Notes under the pieces: model-generated
What the model saw: only the letters and a program-made list of their open reading frames with translations
Told to the model about the DNA's origin: nothing
Database searches by the model: none
Shown here: piece by piece, positions 1 to 7,967 of the stretch
Layout of the letters: every line of letters begins with the position of its first letter
Position numbering within the stretch: position 1 is the first letter of the stretch
Assembly (NCBI RefSeq): GCF_034424375.1
Contig: NZ_CP139965.1
Location: 744,001-808,000, forward strand
Direction of reading: 5' to 3'
Source of the DNA: Paraburkholderia kururiensis
GTDB lineage: Bacteria > Pseudomonadota > Gammaproteobacteria > Burkholderiales > Burkholderiaceae
Length of the DNA stretch: 64,000 nucleotides
Program-made: the position numbers and the translations under genes

Positions 1-2
1 CC

Positions 3-662
3 ACGGCGTACTGTCCGATTGAAATTTCGCGCACCGCGTTGCAATTATGTCGCCGCGAACTGGGCGACATCGAACGCATTTCGATTGTGGGTTACGAGCG
101 CGATTACCTCGCCGGGCTCGCCGAAGTGAGCAAGCGGCGTGCCGAAAACGAGCAGTTGCTGGTGTTGTTCCTGGGCAGCACGATCGGCAACTTCGCGCGG
201 CTCGCGGCCACGCGCTTTCTGCGCGACATCCGCGCCATGCTGAAACCCGGCGACGCGCTGCTGCTCGGCACGGACCTCGTGAAACCTGTCGATACGCTGC
301 TCGCCGCGTATGACGACCCCATCGGCGTAACGGCCGCATTCGACCTGAATCTGCTGGCGCGCATCAATCGCGAACTGGGTGGCGACTTTCCGCTCGATGC
401 GTTCGAACACGTCGCGCGTTTCAACGCCGACGCGCGCAGCGTGGAGATGCATCTGCGCGCCACGCGGCACGTCACAGCGCACGTGCGCGCAGCGGACCTC
501 ACCGTGACGATGGCACCGGGCGAAACTATCTGGACCGAGAGCAGCCACAAGTACCTGGCCGACGAAGTGCCGGCCATTGCCGGCGATGCGGGCTTTACCT
601 GCCGGCGCCAGTGGATAGAGTGCGAGTGGGGATTTGCAGAGAGCCTGCTCGTCGTGTCGTAA
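3..662 (+). CDS. egtD: L-histidine N(alpha)-methyltransferase EgtD, 3' part
   Basis: EgtD trimethylates the alpha-amino group of histidine with S-adenosylmethionine to give hercynine, the first step of ergothioneine synthesis in the cytoplasm. The frame is open from the left edge, so the 5' part is missing; about 219 codons remain of a family usually near 320-330. Visible family motifs are YCPIEIS close to the edge, the SAM-binding stretch LFLGSTIGNF, the segment KPGDALLLGTDLVK, then AYDDPIGVTAAFDLNLL and the histidine-binding side EMHL. The C-terminal WTESSHKY and the WGFAESLLV ending are also typical. The rest of the operon (an egtB-type sulfoxide synthase would be expected) would lie to the left, outside the window. 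The identification is firm; only the start is unknown. Confidence 0.9.
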   Translation, partial: TAYCPIEISRTALQLCRRELGDIERISIVGYERDYLAGLAEVSKRRAENEQLLVLFLGSTIGNFARLAATRFLRDIRAMLKPGDALLLGTDLVKPVDTLLAAYDDPIGVTAAFDLNLLARINRELGGDFPLDAFEHVARFNADARSVEMHLRATRHVTAHVRAADLTVTMAPGETIWTESSHKYLADEVPAIAGDAGFTCRRQWIECEWGFAESLLVVS

Positions 663-762
663 GTCGACGGGCGGAATAGTCATGCGGGCGCAGGCGTGGT
701 GCGCGTGCGCGCCTCGGCCTGCACTTGCGCTTCTGCGCGGTTGCCGCGCGTAACCTTCGCGC

Positions 763-1059
763 TCAGTGCTGCTCGAAGCGCTCGTAGCGCTTTTCGGTGT
801 AACGCTCTTCGCTTGCCACTTCCGTTACGCGCGCCGACGGCGGGCCGCGACGCAGCCACGAGAGCATCCTGTCCACCTGATTCGCCGACCCCTGTACGAC
901 GGCTTCCACCGACCCGTCCTCGAGATTGGCCACATACCCTTTGATGCCGAGCGCGTGCGCCTGACGCACGGTGGCATGTCGAAAGCCGACGCCCTGCACG
1001 ATGCCGCGCACCCGCACGTAATACGTTTCGATTCGCGAATCCAGGTCCGTACTGGTCAT
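763..1059 (-). CDS. acyP: acylphosphatase
   Basis: A small cytosolic enzyme that hydrolyses acyl phosphates such as acetyl phosphate. The 98-residue protein has the full acylphosphatase signature: VRGIVQGVGFRHATVRQA with the phosphate-binding Arg27, then GIKGYVANLEDGSVEAVVQG with the catalytic Asn45. The length matches the family's usual 90-100 residues. It converges on egtD with a gap of about 100 bases and diverges from hpnA with about 165 bases between the starts. Nothing ties its function to the neighbours. The C-terminal tail after residue 85 is charged and poorly conserved, as usual. Confidence 0.93.
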   Translation of the reverse strand: MTSTDLDSRIETYYVRVRGIVQGVGFRHATVRQAHALGIKGYVANLEDGSVEAVVQGSANQVDRMLSWLRRGPPSARVTEVASEERYTEKRYERFEQH

Positions 1060-1225
1060 CGCATCGCCTCCTGTATCTTTTCACGCGGGCATTGTAGTCG
1101 CGCTCCCGCAAAGCCGTACAATCGCGGGCACCCGCGGCCACCCGGCATCGGCGCGTCGTTGCTTTTGCGCTTTTGCATGATGCGTGCCGCCGCGTCCTCT
1201 TCATCCATCAGGAATCGACTACCGA

Positions 1226-2239
1226 ATGAGCGAGCAAAACCGCGACCTCGTGCTGGTTACCGGCGCATCGGGCTTCGTCGGCTCGGCTGTCGCGCGCATC
1301 GCGCAAGAAAAGGGCTTCGCGGTACGCGTGCTCGTGCGTGCATCGAGCCCGCGCAAGAACCTCGAAGCGCTCGATGCCGACATCGTCGTGGGCGACATGC
1401 GCGACGTCGCCTCGATGCGTGCCGCGTTGCGCGGCGTGCGCTACCTGTTCCACGTGGCCGCCGACTATCGGCTGTGGGCGCCGGACCCGGCCGAAATCGA
1501 ACGCGCGAATCTGGAAGGCGCCGAGGCCACCATGCGCGCGGCGCTGCACGAAGGTGTGGAGCGCATCGTCTACACGAGCAGCGTTGCGACGCTGAAGGTC
1601 ACAAGCTCGGGCCAATCCGCCGACGAAACCTCGCCGCTCGCCGCGGACCAGGCCATCGGCGTCTACAAGCGCAGCAAGGTGCTGGCCGAGCGTGCCGTGG
1701 AACGGATGATCGCGAACGACAAGCTGCCCGCCGTGATCGTGAATCCCTCCACGCCCATCGGCCCGCGCGACGTGAAGCCGACGCCGACGGGCCGCATCAT
1801 CGTCGAGGCCGCGCTCGGCAAGATTCCCGCGTTCGTCGATACGGGGCTCAACCTCGTGCACGTCGACGACGTGGCCGCGGGACATTTCCTCGCGCTCGAA
1901 CGCGGCAAGGTGGGCGAGCGCTACATCCTGGGCGGCGAGAATCTGCCGCTGCAACAGATGCTCGCGGACATCGCCAGCCTCACGGGACGCAAGCCGCCCA
2001 CGCTGGCGCTGCCGCGCTGGCCGCTCTATCCGCTCGCCGTGGGCGCGGAAGCCGTGGCGCGCTTCACGAAGCGCGAGCCGTTCGTGACGGTGGACGGCCT
2101 CAGGATGTCGAAGAACAAGATGTACTTCAGTTCGGCGAAGGCCGAACGCGAACTCGGCTATCGCGCGCGGCCTTATCGCGAAGGCTTGAAGGACGCGCTC
2201 GACTGGTTCCGCGAGGCGGGTTATCTGAGCGGCAAGTGA
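1226..2239 (+). CDS. hpnA: hopanoid-associated sugar epimerase HpnA
   Basis: An extended short-chain dehydrogenase/reductase of the hopanoid-associated NAD-dependent epimerase family, thought to act on the sugar part of composite hopanoids. The Rossmann motif LVTGASGFVGSAVA lies near the N-terminus, DMRD and HVAADYRLW follow, and the catalytic YxxxK is seen as YKRSK. The 337-residue length is normal. The ATG at 1226 was chosen because homologues begin at MSEQNRD-like residues and an AGGA lies about 13 bases upstream; an in-frame start further upstream has no support. It opens hopanoid block I, with hpnB, ispH and hpnH nearby. Its biochemical step has not been settled in the family, so the exact reaction is an inference. 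Confidence 0.9.
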   Translation: MSEQNRDLVLVTGASGFVGSAVARIAQEKGFAVRVLVRASSPRKNLEALDADIVVGDMRDVASMRAALRGVRYLFHVAADYRLWAPDPAEIERANLEGAEATMRAALHEGVERIVYTSSVATLKVTSSGQSADETSPLAADQAIGVYKRSKVLAERAVERMIANDKLPAVIVNPSTPIGPRDVKPTPTGRIIVEAALGKIPAFVDTGLNLVHVDDVAAGHFLALERGKVGERYILGGENLPLQQMLADIASLTGRKPPTLALPRWPLYPLAVGAEAVARFTKREPFVTVDGLRMSKNKMYFSSAKAERELGYRARPYREGLKDALDWFREAGYLSGK

Positions 2240-2362
2240 CGCGCCGCCGGAGCCGCTCGCGCCAGCGTGCTGTTACACGACTGTTACAACGTCGGGCAGC
2301 GGCAGCGGGTCACGGCGTGCGCGCAGCAGTTAAAATCGCGGGTCTTACCTGAGAAGCTCCGC

Positions 2363-2935
2363 ATGAACCTTCAAGACCAGATCGGCGCGCTCGAAACGGG
2401 CGTCGATCAGCTCATTCAAGCCGTGGTGGCCGCACGCGCCACGCGCCCCGCCGAAGCGGCACCCGTGCCGCCCGCCCCTCGCGACGAAGCCCCTGCGGCG
2501 CAAACCGCCGAACCGGCTGCTGCAAGCACTTCGGCTTCTGCAGCCTCTGCGGTCGAGCAGCATGCCGAACCCGAAGCAGCCGCGGCTACCGCGAGCGAAC
2601 CCGCCGCGCAAAAGCCGACGCTCGAAATCGCGCGCCCCAGCCAGAACGAAATCACGATGACGATTGCGGGCCACATGGTCACGCTGCGTCCCGAGGAGAT
2701 CGGTCAGCTGATCGAAGAGCTTTCGAATGCGCGCGCTTCGATGACGCCGGAACCGCCGGCCGGCCTGCCGCCGGGCTGGCGTTTCGTCTCGACGAAGAAC
2801 CCCGTGATGGCCGTGCAGAAACAGTCGAACGGCGACCGCCTGCTCGTGATGCGCCACACCGGCCACGGCTGGGTGCCGTTCACGTTCTCGCCGGACATGG
2901 TCATCCAGATGTACATGATGTTGACGCAGCGTTGA
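2363..2935 (+). CDS. conserved hypothetical protein between hpnA and hpnB
   Basis: A 190-residue cytoplasmic protein with no domain I recognise. The first 30 residues look helical (MNLQDQIGALETGVDQLIQA). A low-complexity Ala/Pro/Glu linker covers about residues 30-85, and a compact C-terminal domain follows that contains TMTIAGHMVTLRPEEIGQLI and FTFSPDMVIQMYMMLTQR. The ATG at 2363 is preferred over upstream in-frame starts because the linker-free N-terminus begins there and a TTAAAAT -10-like element lies just upstream (about 2330-2336). The gene converges on hpnB with 25 bases between the stops. Its position between hopanoid genes is suggestive only. Composition matches the neighbours, so it looks like a native gene. 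Confidence 0.75.
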   Translation: MNLQDQIGALETGVDQLIQAVVAARATRPAEAAPVPPAPRDEAPAAQTAEPAAASTSASAASAVEQHAEPEAAAATASEPAAQKPTLEIARPSQNEITMTIAGHMVTLRPEEIGQLIEELSNARASMTPEPPAGLPPGWRFVSTKNPVMAVQKQSNGDRLLVMRHTGHGWVPFTFSPDMVIQMYMMLTQR

Positions 2936-2960
2936 TGCGTCGGGGGCCGCGTCCCTCGCT

Positions 2961-4133
2961 TCAACGCTCCTGGGCCGGCGCCTGTACGCGCGCCTTCCAC
3001 TGCCCGCCCTTGCCGCGCCAGTAGCGCCATGCCGACGCGAACGTGGCGCCCACATAGAACAGCGCGATAAGCGGCAACACCGGCGCCCATAGCAGGGAAC
3101 GCCGGTAGTAAGAGAGCATCGGCGCGTAGGCGCAGCACATGGCGGCCCAGGCGAGCCACGCCGGCCACGCCGCCGCACCCAGCGCGAGCGCTACGACCGG
3201 CGGCACGAGATAGATGACGGCCATGCCCGCCATCGTCCCCGCCAGCAGCCACGGCGAATAACGCAGTTGCGTGAAGGCGGTGCGGGCGATCATGTTCCAG
3301 ATCTCGCGCCAGCTCTCGTAAGGACGCAGCGATACGCTGCGCGCGGCCACGTCGAGCCGGATCGCATGGCGCCCCTCGCCGCGATGCTTGATGCGCGCCG
3401 CCAGACTGCAATCGTCGATCAGTTCGCCGCGAATCGATTCGATGCCGCCCGCTTCTTCCAGCGCCTCGCGCCGCACGAGCATGCAGCCGCCCGCCGCGGC
3501 CGCGGTCTTGTTGCGCGGATTGTTGACCCACGCGAACGGGTAGAGCTTCGCGAAGAAGAAGACGAACGCGGGAATCAGCGCCTTTTCCTGCAGCGTGTCG
3601 CAGCGCAGGCGCACCATCAGTGAAACGAGATCGCGCTTTTCCACCGTCGCGCGCATCACGAGTTGCGTGAGCGCCTCGGGCGGATGGCCGATGTCGGCGT
3701 CGGTGAGCAGCAGGTAGTCGGTGGGCAGGCCGAGCGTGCGTACGGCCTCGATACCCTGCGACTGCGCCCACACCTTGCCCGACCAGCCCGAGGGCAGCGG
3801 CTTCGCGCCGATCACGGTGAGCCGGTCCGGGCGCTGGAGCTGCAAGGCGGCGGCGCGGGCGGCGTCCGCGGTGCCGTCGGTGCTGTGATCGTCGACGACG
3901 ATCACGTGAAACGCGCCCGCGTAGTCCTGCATGAGCAGCGACGTGACCGCCTTCGCGATGACGTCGGCTTCGTTGCGCGCGGGCACGACCGCCACCACGG
4001 CGGGCCAGCCGCCGGCCGGTTCGGCCACGGGCAGCGGCGCGGCGGGACGCTCGCGCCAGAAACCGCCGCGCGCGAAGAGCAGCACGCACCAGATCAGCAA
4101 CGAGATGCACGACAACACAAATAGAACAGCCAT
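2961..4133 (-). CDS. hpnB: hopene-associated glycosyltransferase HpnB
   Basis: A membrane-bound family 2 glycosyltransferase linked to hopanoid clusters, presumed to transfer a sugar to extended hopanoids at the inner membrane. Residues 1-20 form a membrane anchor. The GT-A fold follows with VVAVVPARNEADV, the nucleotide-binding VVDDHSTDGT, the metal-binding LLLTDADIGHP, and DCSLAARIK as the acceptor-side motif. The last 110 residues contain three or four hydrophobic segments. Length is 390 residues, usual for HpnB. The start (CAT at 4131-4133) gives the membrane anchor at the very N-terminus; longer upstream readings add unrelated Arg-rich residues. It is transcribed away from ispH-hpnH. Confidence 0.92.
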   Translation of the reverse strand: MAVLFVLSCISLLIWCVLLFARGGFWRERPAAPLPVAEPAGGWPAVVAVVPARNEADVIAKAVTSLLMQDYAGAFHVIVVDDHSTDGTADAARAAALQLQRPDRLTVIGAKPLPSGWSGKVWAQSQGIEAVRTLGLPTDYLLLTDADIGHPPEALTQLVMRATVEKRDLVSLMVRLRCDTLQEKALIPAFVFFFAKLYPFAWVNNPRNKTAAAAGGCMLVRREALEEAGGIESIRGELIDDCSLAARIKHRGEGRHAIRLDVAARSVSLRPYESWREIWNMIARTAFTQLRYSPWLLAGTMAGMAVIYLVPPVVALALGAAAWPAWLAWAAMCCAYAPMLSYYRRSLLWAPVLPLIALFYVGATFASAWRYWRGKGGQWKARVQAPAQER

Positions 4134-4683
4134 CCGGCTTTGCCCTCGAATGATGGATGGATCAGGAGGCCCTGAGGTGCCCGCGGCGGGTCGCACGGGC
4201 CGCAGCCGCGGGCAGCGGCGCGGCCGCCACGATACAACCGCATCGGCTACACCTTGCCCGCACGCCCCCACGCGAGCCATGAGCGGTCGCGCACGGATTC
4301 TCCCGAGCTGCGAAATGTCGCCCGAATTTCGCCTGTAATGCGAACGTAAGGCGCCCGGCCACGCAGGCCCATACCGCGCTCCATGAACGACAGCACACAG
4401 GGCGGCATAGTTTAAGGGTTCCGGCCGCCTGTTGCACCGCGCCAGCCCCGCCCGCAGACGCCCTTGCCGCATATTTCCGGCGGTGTCGCGCGCGAAGCAA
4501 AGCGCGCGTGATGAGGTTAGAATGCGCGTTTGGCCCAGGTGTGCCGGCGTTCTGCCGGTTTTCAGAAACACCAATTAATATGATGGTCGCGGCGATAAAG
4601 CCGTTTAAACCCGCTTCGAGCATGGCTCGGGCGTGGTTCAAACGGCTTCTTCGAAACCCGCGTCAGTCGGAGTTCGCCACCCT
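4134..4683. promoter_or_regulatory. divergent intergenic region hpnB / ispH-hpnH
   Basis: About 550 bases between the starts of hpnB (left) and ispH (right) contain no convincing gene. A -10-like TTAGAAT sits at about 4514-4520 in the ispH direction, 165 bases before the ATG. A GGAG-type ribosome site lies near 4668-4672. No strong hairpin or known operator was seen. The long leader before ispH could hold a regulatory RNA, but no recognised riboswitch pattern is visible. Confidence 0.4.
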
Positions 4684-5628
4684 ATGCGAGTCATCCTTGC
4701 CCAACCCCGCGGCTTTTGTGCGGGGGTCGTTCGCGCGATCGAAATTGTCGACCGCGCCCTGCAGAAGCATGGCGCACCCGTCTACGTGCGCCATGAAATC
4801 GTCCACAACCGGCACGTGGTCGAAAATCTGCGCAACAAGGGCGCCCGTTTCGTCGAGGAACTCGATGAGGTGCCGCACGGCGCCGTCGCCATTTTCAGCG
4901 CGCACGGCGTGGCAAAGAGCGTGGAGGTGGCCGCCGAAGAACGCGACCTCGACGTGCTGGACGCCACCTGTCCGCTCGTCACGAAGGTTCACGTGCAGGG
5001 CCGTCAGTATGTGGGCGCGGGACGCACGCTGATCCTGATCGGCCACGCGGGCCATCCCGAAGTGGAAGGCACGATCGGCCAGATTCCGGGCAAGGTGCTG
5101 CTCGTGCAGAGCGAAGCCGATGTCGCGAAGCTCGATCTGCCGCTCGATGCGCCGCTCGCCTACGTCACGCAGACCACGCTTTCGGTGGACGACACGCGCG
5201 GCATCATCGATGCGCTGCTCAACCGCTTCAGCGACATCGTGGGTCCGGACACGCGGGACATCTGCTACGCCACGCAGAACCGCCAGGCGGCCGTGCGCGA
5301 GCTGTCCACGCAAGTGGACGTGCTGCTCGTGGTGGGCGCAACGAACAGCTCGAACTCGAACCGGCTGCGCGAGATCGGCAGCGAAACGGGCGTGCCGAGC
5401 TACCTCGTCGCCGATGGCTCCGAAGTGAAGCCCGAATGGTTTGCGAATGCGCAGGCCGTCGGCATCACGGCGGGGGCGTCGGCGCCGGAAGAAATGGTGG
5501 AAAACGTAATCGACGCGCTACGCGCGTTGGGGCCTGTCGAGGTATCGACGATGACGGGTCGTGAAGAAAAAGTCGAATTCAAGCTGCCGTCGAAGCTGAT
5601 GCAACCGCTCGCCGCGCGCGAAGTTTAA
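4684..5628 (+). CDS. ispH: 4-hydroxy-3-methylbut-2-enyl diphosphate reductase (IspH/LytB)
   Basis: IspH is the last enzyme of the methylerythritol phosphate pathway. It reduces HMBPP to IPP and DMAPP with a [4Fe-4S] cluster in the cytoplasm. The three cluster cysteines are Cys12 (RGFCAGV), Cys96 (DATCPLV) and Cys194 (ICYATQNRQ). The catalytic Glu126 is in HAGHPE, and the substrate motif ATNSSNSNRL is present. A GTG at 4633 would extend the protein by 17 residues, but the ATG at 4684 fits the family start MRVILAQPRGFCAGV. The stop codon overlaps the AAGGAGG ribosome site of hpnH 12 bases downstream, so the two are one operon. This looks like a hopanoid-dedicated copy that boosts isoprenoid supply; a housekeeping copy probably exists elsewhere. 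Confidence 0.95.
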   Translation: MRVILAQPRGFCAGVVRAIEIVDRALQKHGAPVYVRHEIVHNRHVVENLRNKGARFVEELDEVPHGAVAIFSAHGVAKSVEVAAEERDLDVLDATCPLVTKVHVQGRQYVGAGRTLILIGHAGHPEVEGTIGQIPGKVLLVQSEADVAKLDLPLDAPLAYVTQTTLSVDDTRGIIDALLNRFSDIVGPDTRDICYATQNRQAAVRELSTQVDVLLVVGATNSSNSNRLREIGSETGVPSYLVADGSEVKPEWFANAQAVGITAGASAPEEMVENVIDALRALGPVEVSTMTGREEKVEFKLPSKLMQPLAAREV

Positions 5629-5640
5629 GGAGGACATCTC

Positions 5641-6792
5641 TTGTCTATTCCGCTGCTGCAACAAGTCCGCGTTGGCGCCTACATTGCGCGCCAGCATTTC
5701 CGGGGCAACAAGCGCTATCCGCTCGCGCTCATGCTCGAACCGCTGTTTCGCTGCAACCTGGCCTGCAACGGCTGCGGCAAGATCGACTATCCGGATCCCA
5801 TCCTGAACCAGCGCCTCTCGCTCGAGGAATGTCTGCAAGCCGTGGACGAATGCGGCGCGCCGGTGGTCTCCATTGCAGGCGGCGAACCGCTGCTGCACAA
5901 GGAAATGCCGCAGATCGTGAAGGGCATCATCAGCCGCAAGAAGTTCGTGTACCTGTGCACGAACGCGCTGCTGATGGAAAAGAAGATGGACGACTATCAG
6001 CCGAGTCCGTATTTCGTGTGGTCGGTCCACCTGGACGGCGACAAGGACATGCACGATCACTCGGTGTCGCAGGAAGGCGTGTACGAGAAGGCCGTCGCCG
6101 CGATCCGCGAAGCGAAGCGCCGCGGCTTTCGCGTCAACATCAACTGCACGCTCTTCAACGACGCGATTCCCGAGCGCGTGGCCGCGTTCTTCGACACGCT
6201 GGGCCCCATCGGCGTGGACGGCATCACCGTCTCGCCGGGCTACGCCTACGAGCGCGCGCCGGACCAGCAGCACTTCCTGAACCGCGACAAGACCAAGCAT
6301 CTGTTCCGCGAAATCTTCAAGCGCGGCAACAACGGCAAGAAGTGGTCGTTCAGCCAGTCGAGCCTGTTCCTCGATTTCCTCGCCGGCAACCAGACCTATC
6401 ACTGCACGCCGTGGGGCAACCCCGCGCGCACGGTGTTCGGCTGGCAACGCCCCTGCTACCTGGTGGGCGAAGGCTACGCGAAGACCTTCAAGGAGCTGAT
6501 GGAAACCACCGAGTGGGAAAAGTACGGCACCGGCAACTACGAGAAGTGCGCGGACTGCATGGTCCACAGCGGCTTCGAAGCCACGGCCGTGATGGACACA
6601 GTGGCGCACCCGCTGAAGGCGCTCAAGGTCAGTCTCAAGGGACCCAAGACGGAAGGCGCATTCGCACGCGATATCCCGCTCGATCGCCAGCGTCCCGCTG
6701 AATATGTTTTCTCGCGGCACGTCGAAATCAAGCTGGAAGAAATCAAGCACGCGGCACAAACGAAGAAGCCGGCGACCGTCGCCGCGCACTGA
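5641..6792 (+). CDS. hpnH: adenosyl-hopene transferase HpnH (radical SAM)
   Basis: A radical SAM enzyme that adds an adenosyl group to diploptene, the first step of C35 bacteriohopanepolyol side-chain synthesis. The cluster motif CxxxCxxC is seen as CNLACNGC, with Cys38, Cys42 and Cys45. SIAGGEPLLH and the C-terminal CADCMVHSGFEA are family landmarks. Length is 383 residues, as usual. The start is TTG at 5641: an AAGGAGG ribosome site overlapping the ispH stop sits at the right distance, and the protein then begins MSIPLLQQVRVGAYIARQHF like homologues. A hairpin terminator follows about 60 bases after the stop. Confidence 0.95.
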   Translation: MSIPLLQQVRVGAYIARQHFRGNKRYPLALMLEPLFRCNLACNGCGKIDYPDPILNQRLSLEECLQAVDECGAPVVSIAGGEPLLHKEMPQIVKGIISRKKFVYLCTNALLMEKKMDDYQPSPYFVWSVHLDGDKDMHDHSVSQEGVYEKAVAAIREAKRRGFRVNINCTLFNDAIPERVAAFFDTLGPIGVDGITVSPGYAYERAPDQQHFLNRDKTKHLFREIFKRGNNGKKWSFSQSSLFLDFLAGNQTYHCTPWGNPARTVFGWQRPCYLVGEGYAKTFKELMETTEWEKYGTGNYEKCADCMVHSGFEATAVMDTVAHPLKALKVSLKGPKTEGAFARDIPLDRQRPAEYVFSRHVEIKLEEIKHAAQTKKPATVAAH

Positions 6793-6852
6793 GTTCGCGC
6801 TTCACCGCGTGGGCGCCCGTTGCGGCGGGCGCCTTCGATATCGGATTTGCCA

Positions 6853-6895
6853 CGAAGGGCGTAACGGTTCATGCCGTTACGCCCTTCGCGTTTAT
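6853..6895 (+). terminator. hairpin terminator after ispH-hpnH
   Basis: A perfect 15-base-pair inverted repeat (CGAAGGGCGTAACGG at 6853-6867, its complement at 6874-6888) with a six-base loop is followed by CGTTTATG. The U-run is short, but the stem is strong and it sits directly after the last gene of the operon. The rest of 6793-7105 shows no gene. Confidence 0.65.
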
Positions 6896-7105
6896 GCGAG
6901 GGATTTATACGGCGCGGCGCGAACAACCCGTGCGCATTCACGAAGGCCGCGAGGCCGGGCGTTTCAGCGCGTCGGACCCATCATCACTCTCGTAGCAGTT
7001 GGTCCGCCTTCCCATACCCATTACAATTTGCTTTCTCCTGCTTTGAAATAATCGTCTCGCGCGAGGTAATCCGACTGTGTATTGCCCGCCGAAACACCGA
7101 ACGCC

Positions 7106-7846
7106 ATGACCATGCTGCTCGAACTGAATGCCGTAAGACTCGCCATTGGAACCAACTGCCCGGAGCACAGGAAATCGCGTCCTGATGCCAACGGCTTCAA
7201 CCTCGCGCTTGCACGCGGCGAGATTGGCTGCATCACCGGCGCCTCGGGCGCCGGGAAAACGCGGTTGCTGCGCGCCATCGCCGGCTTCGAATCGCTCCAC
7301 GGCGGCACCATCGCCATCAACGGCGCTGCCGTCGCCTCGAAAAGCATGGCGCTGCCGCCGTACCGTCGTCGTATCGGCATGATGGTCCAGGACGACACGC
7401 TCTTTCCGGACCGCAACGTCGCAAGAAACGTGGCACTCGCGCTCGGCGCGCTGAGTGGCGACCAACAGGAACCCCGCGCGAAGGAAGTGCTGGCCCAGGT
7501 CGGCATAGCGGACCTCGCCGACGCACTGCCCGAGGCCCTCACGCCGGCCCAGCTCCAGCGCGTGCTGCTGGCGCGCGCCATGGCGTCGTCGCCCGAACTG
7601 CTCCTGCTGGACGAGCCGTTCGCACCGCTCGACCCCGCCGCCCGCGACGCCTTCGCACAAGACCTGCGGCGCATCCTCAAAGCTGCGGGACAAACCGCGC
7701 TCGTCGCCACGCGCGACGAGGCCGCGCCGTCATTCGCTTTCGCCGACCGCGTCGGCGTCATGGCCGATGGCCTCGTCGTGCGATGGGACGCGCCGGCTGG
7801 CGCAAACGGCCTGCAAGCGAGCGAATCGACCGGCTCCGTTCACTAG
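7106..7846 (+). CDS. orphan ABC-type ATPase with degenerate motifs
   Basis: A 246-residue ABC ATPase most like the nucleotide-binding subunits of iron/spermidine/sulfate importers. Walker A is intact (GASGAGKT), the Q-loop is MVQDD, Walker B is ELLLLDEPFAPLD. The signature LSGGQ is replaced by LTPAQ, and the switch histidine is replaced by Arg (VATRDEAAP instead of VATHD). No permease or binding protein gene is next to it; it stands between the hpnH terminator and a sensor kinase. ATP binding is likely, but efficient transport-coupled hydrolysis is doubtful. It could be a regulatory or diverging paralogue. The ATG at 7106 or at 7112 is equally possible. Confidence 0.75.
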   Translation: MTMLLELNAVRLAIGTNCPEHRKSRPDANGFNLALARGEIGCITGASGAGKTRLLRAIAGFESLHGGTIAINGAAVASKSMALPPYRRRIGMMVQDDTLFPDRNVARNVALALGALSGDQQEPRAKEVLAQVGIADLADALPEALTPAQLQRVLLARAMASSPELLLLDEPFAPLDPAARDAFAQDLRRILKAAGQTALVATRDEAAPSFAFADRVGVMADGLVVRWDAPAGANGLQASESTGSVH

Positions 7847-7967
7847 CGAAACCACCCCTCAGCCGTAGGCGCACGGCGGTGTAGTATTCGCTTTCCCCTT
7901 GCTACACGCGCGTGACAGCGTAAGGCCGCTACCGGGTTCTCCGCAGCGGCCGCCGTGTTTTCCTACG

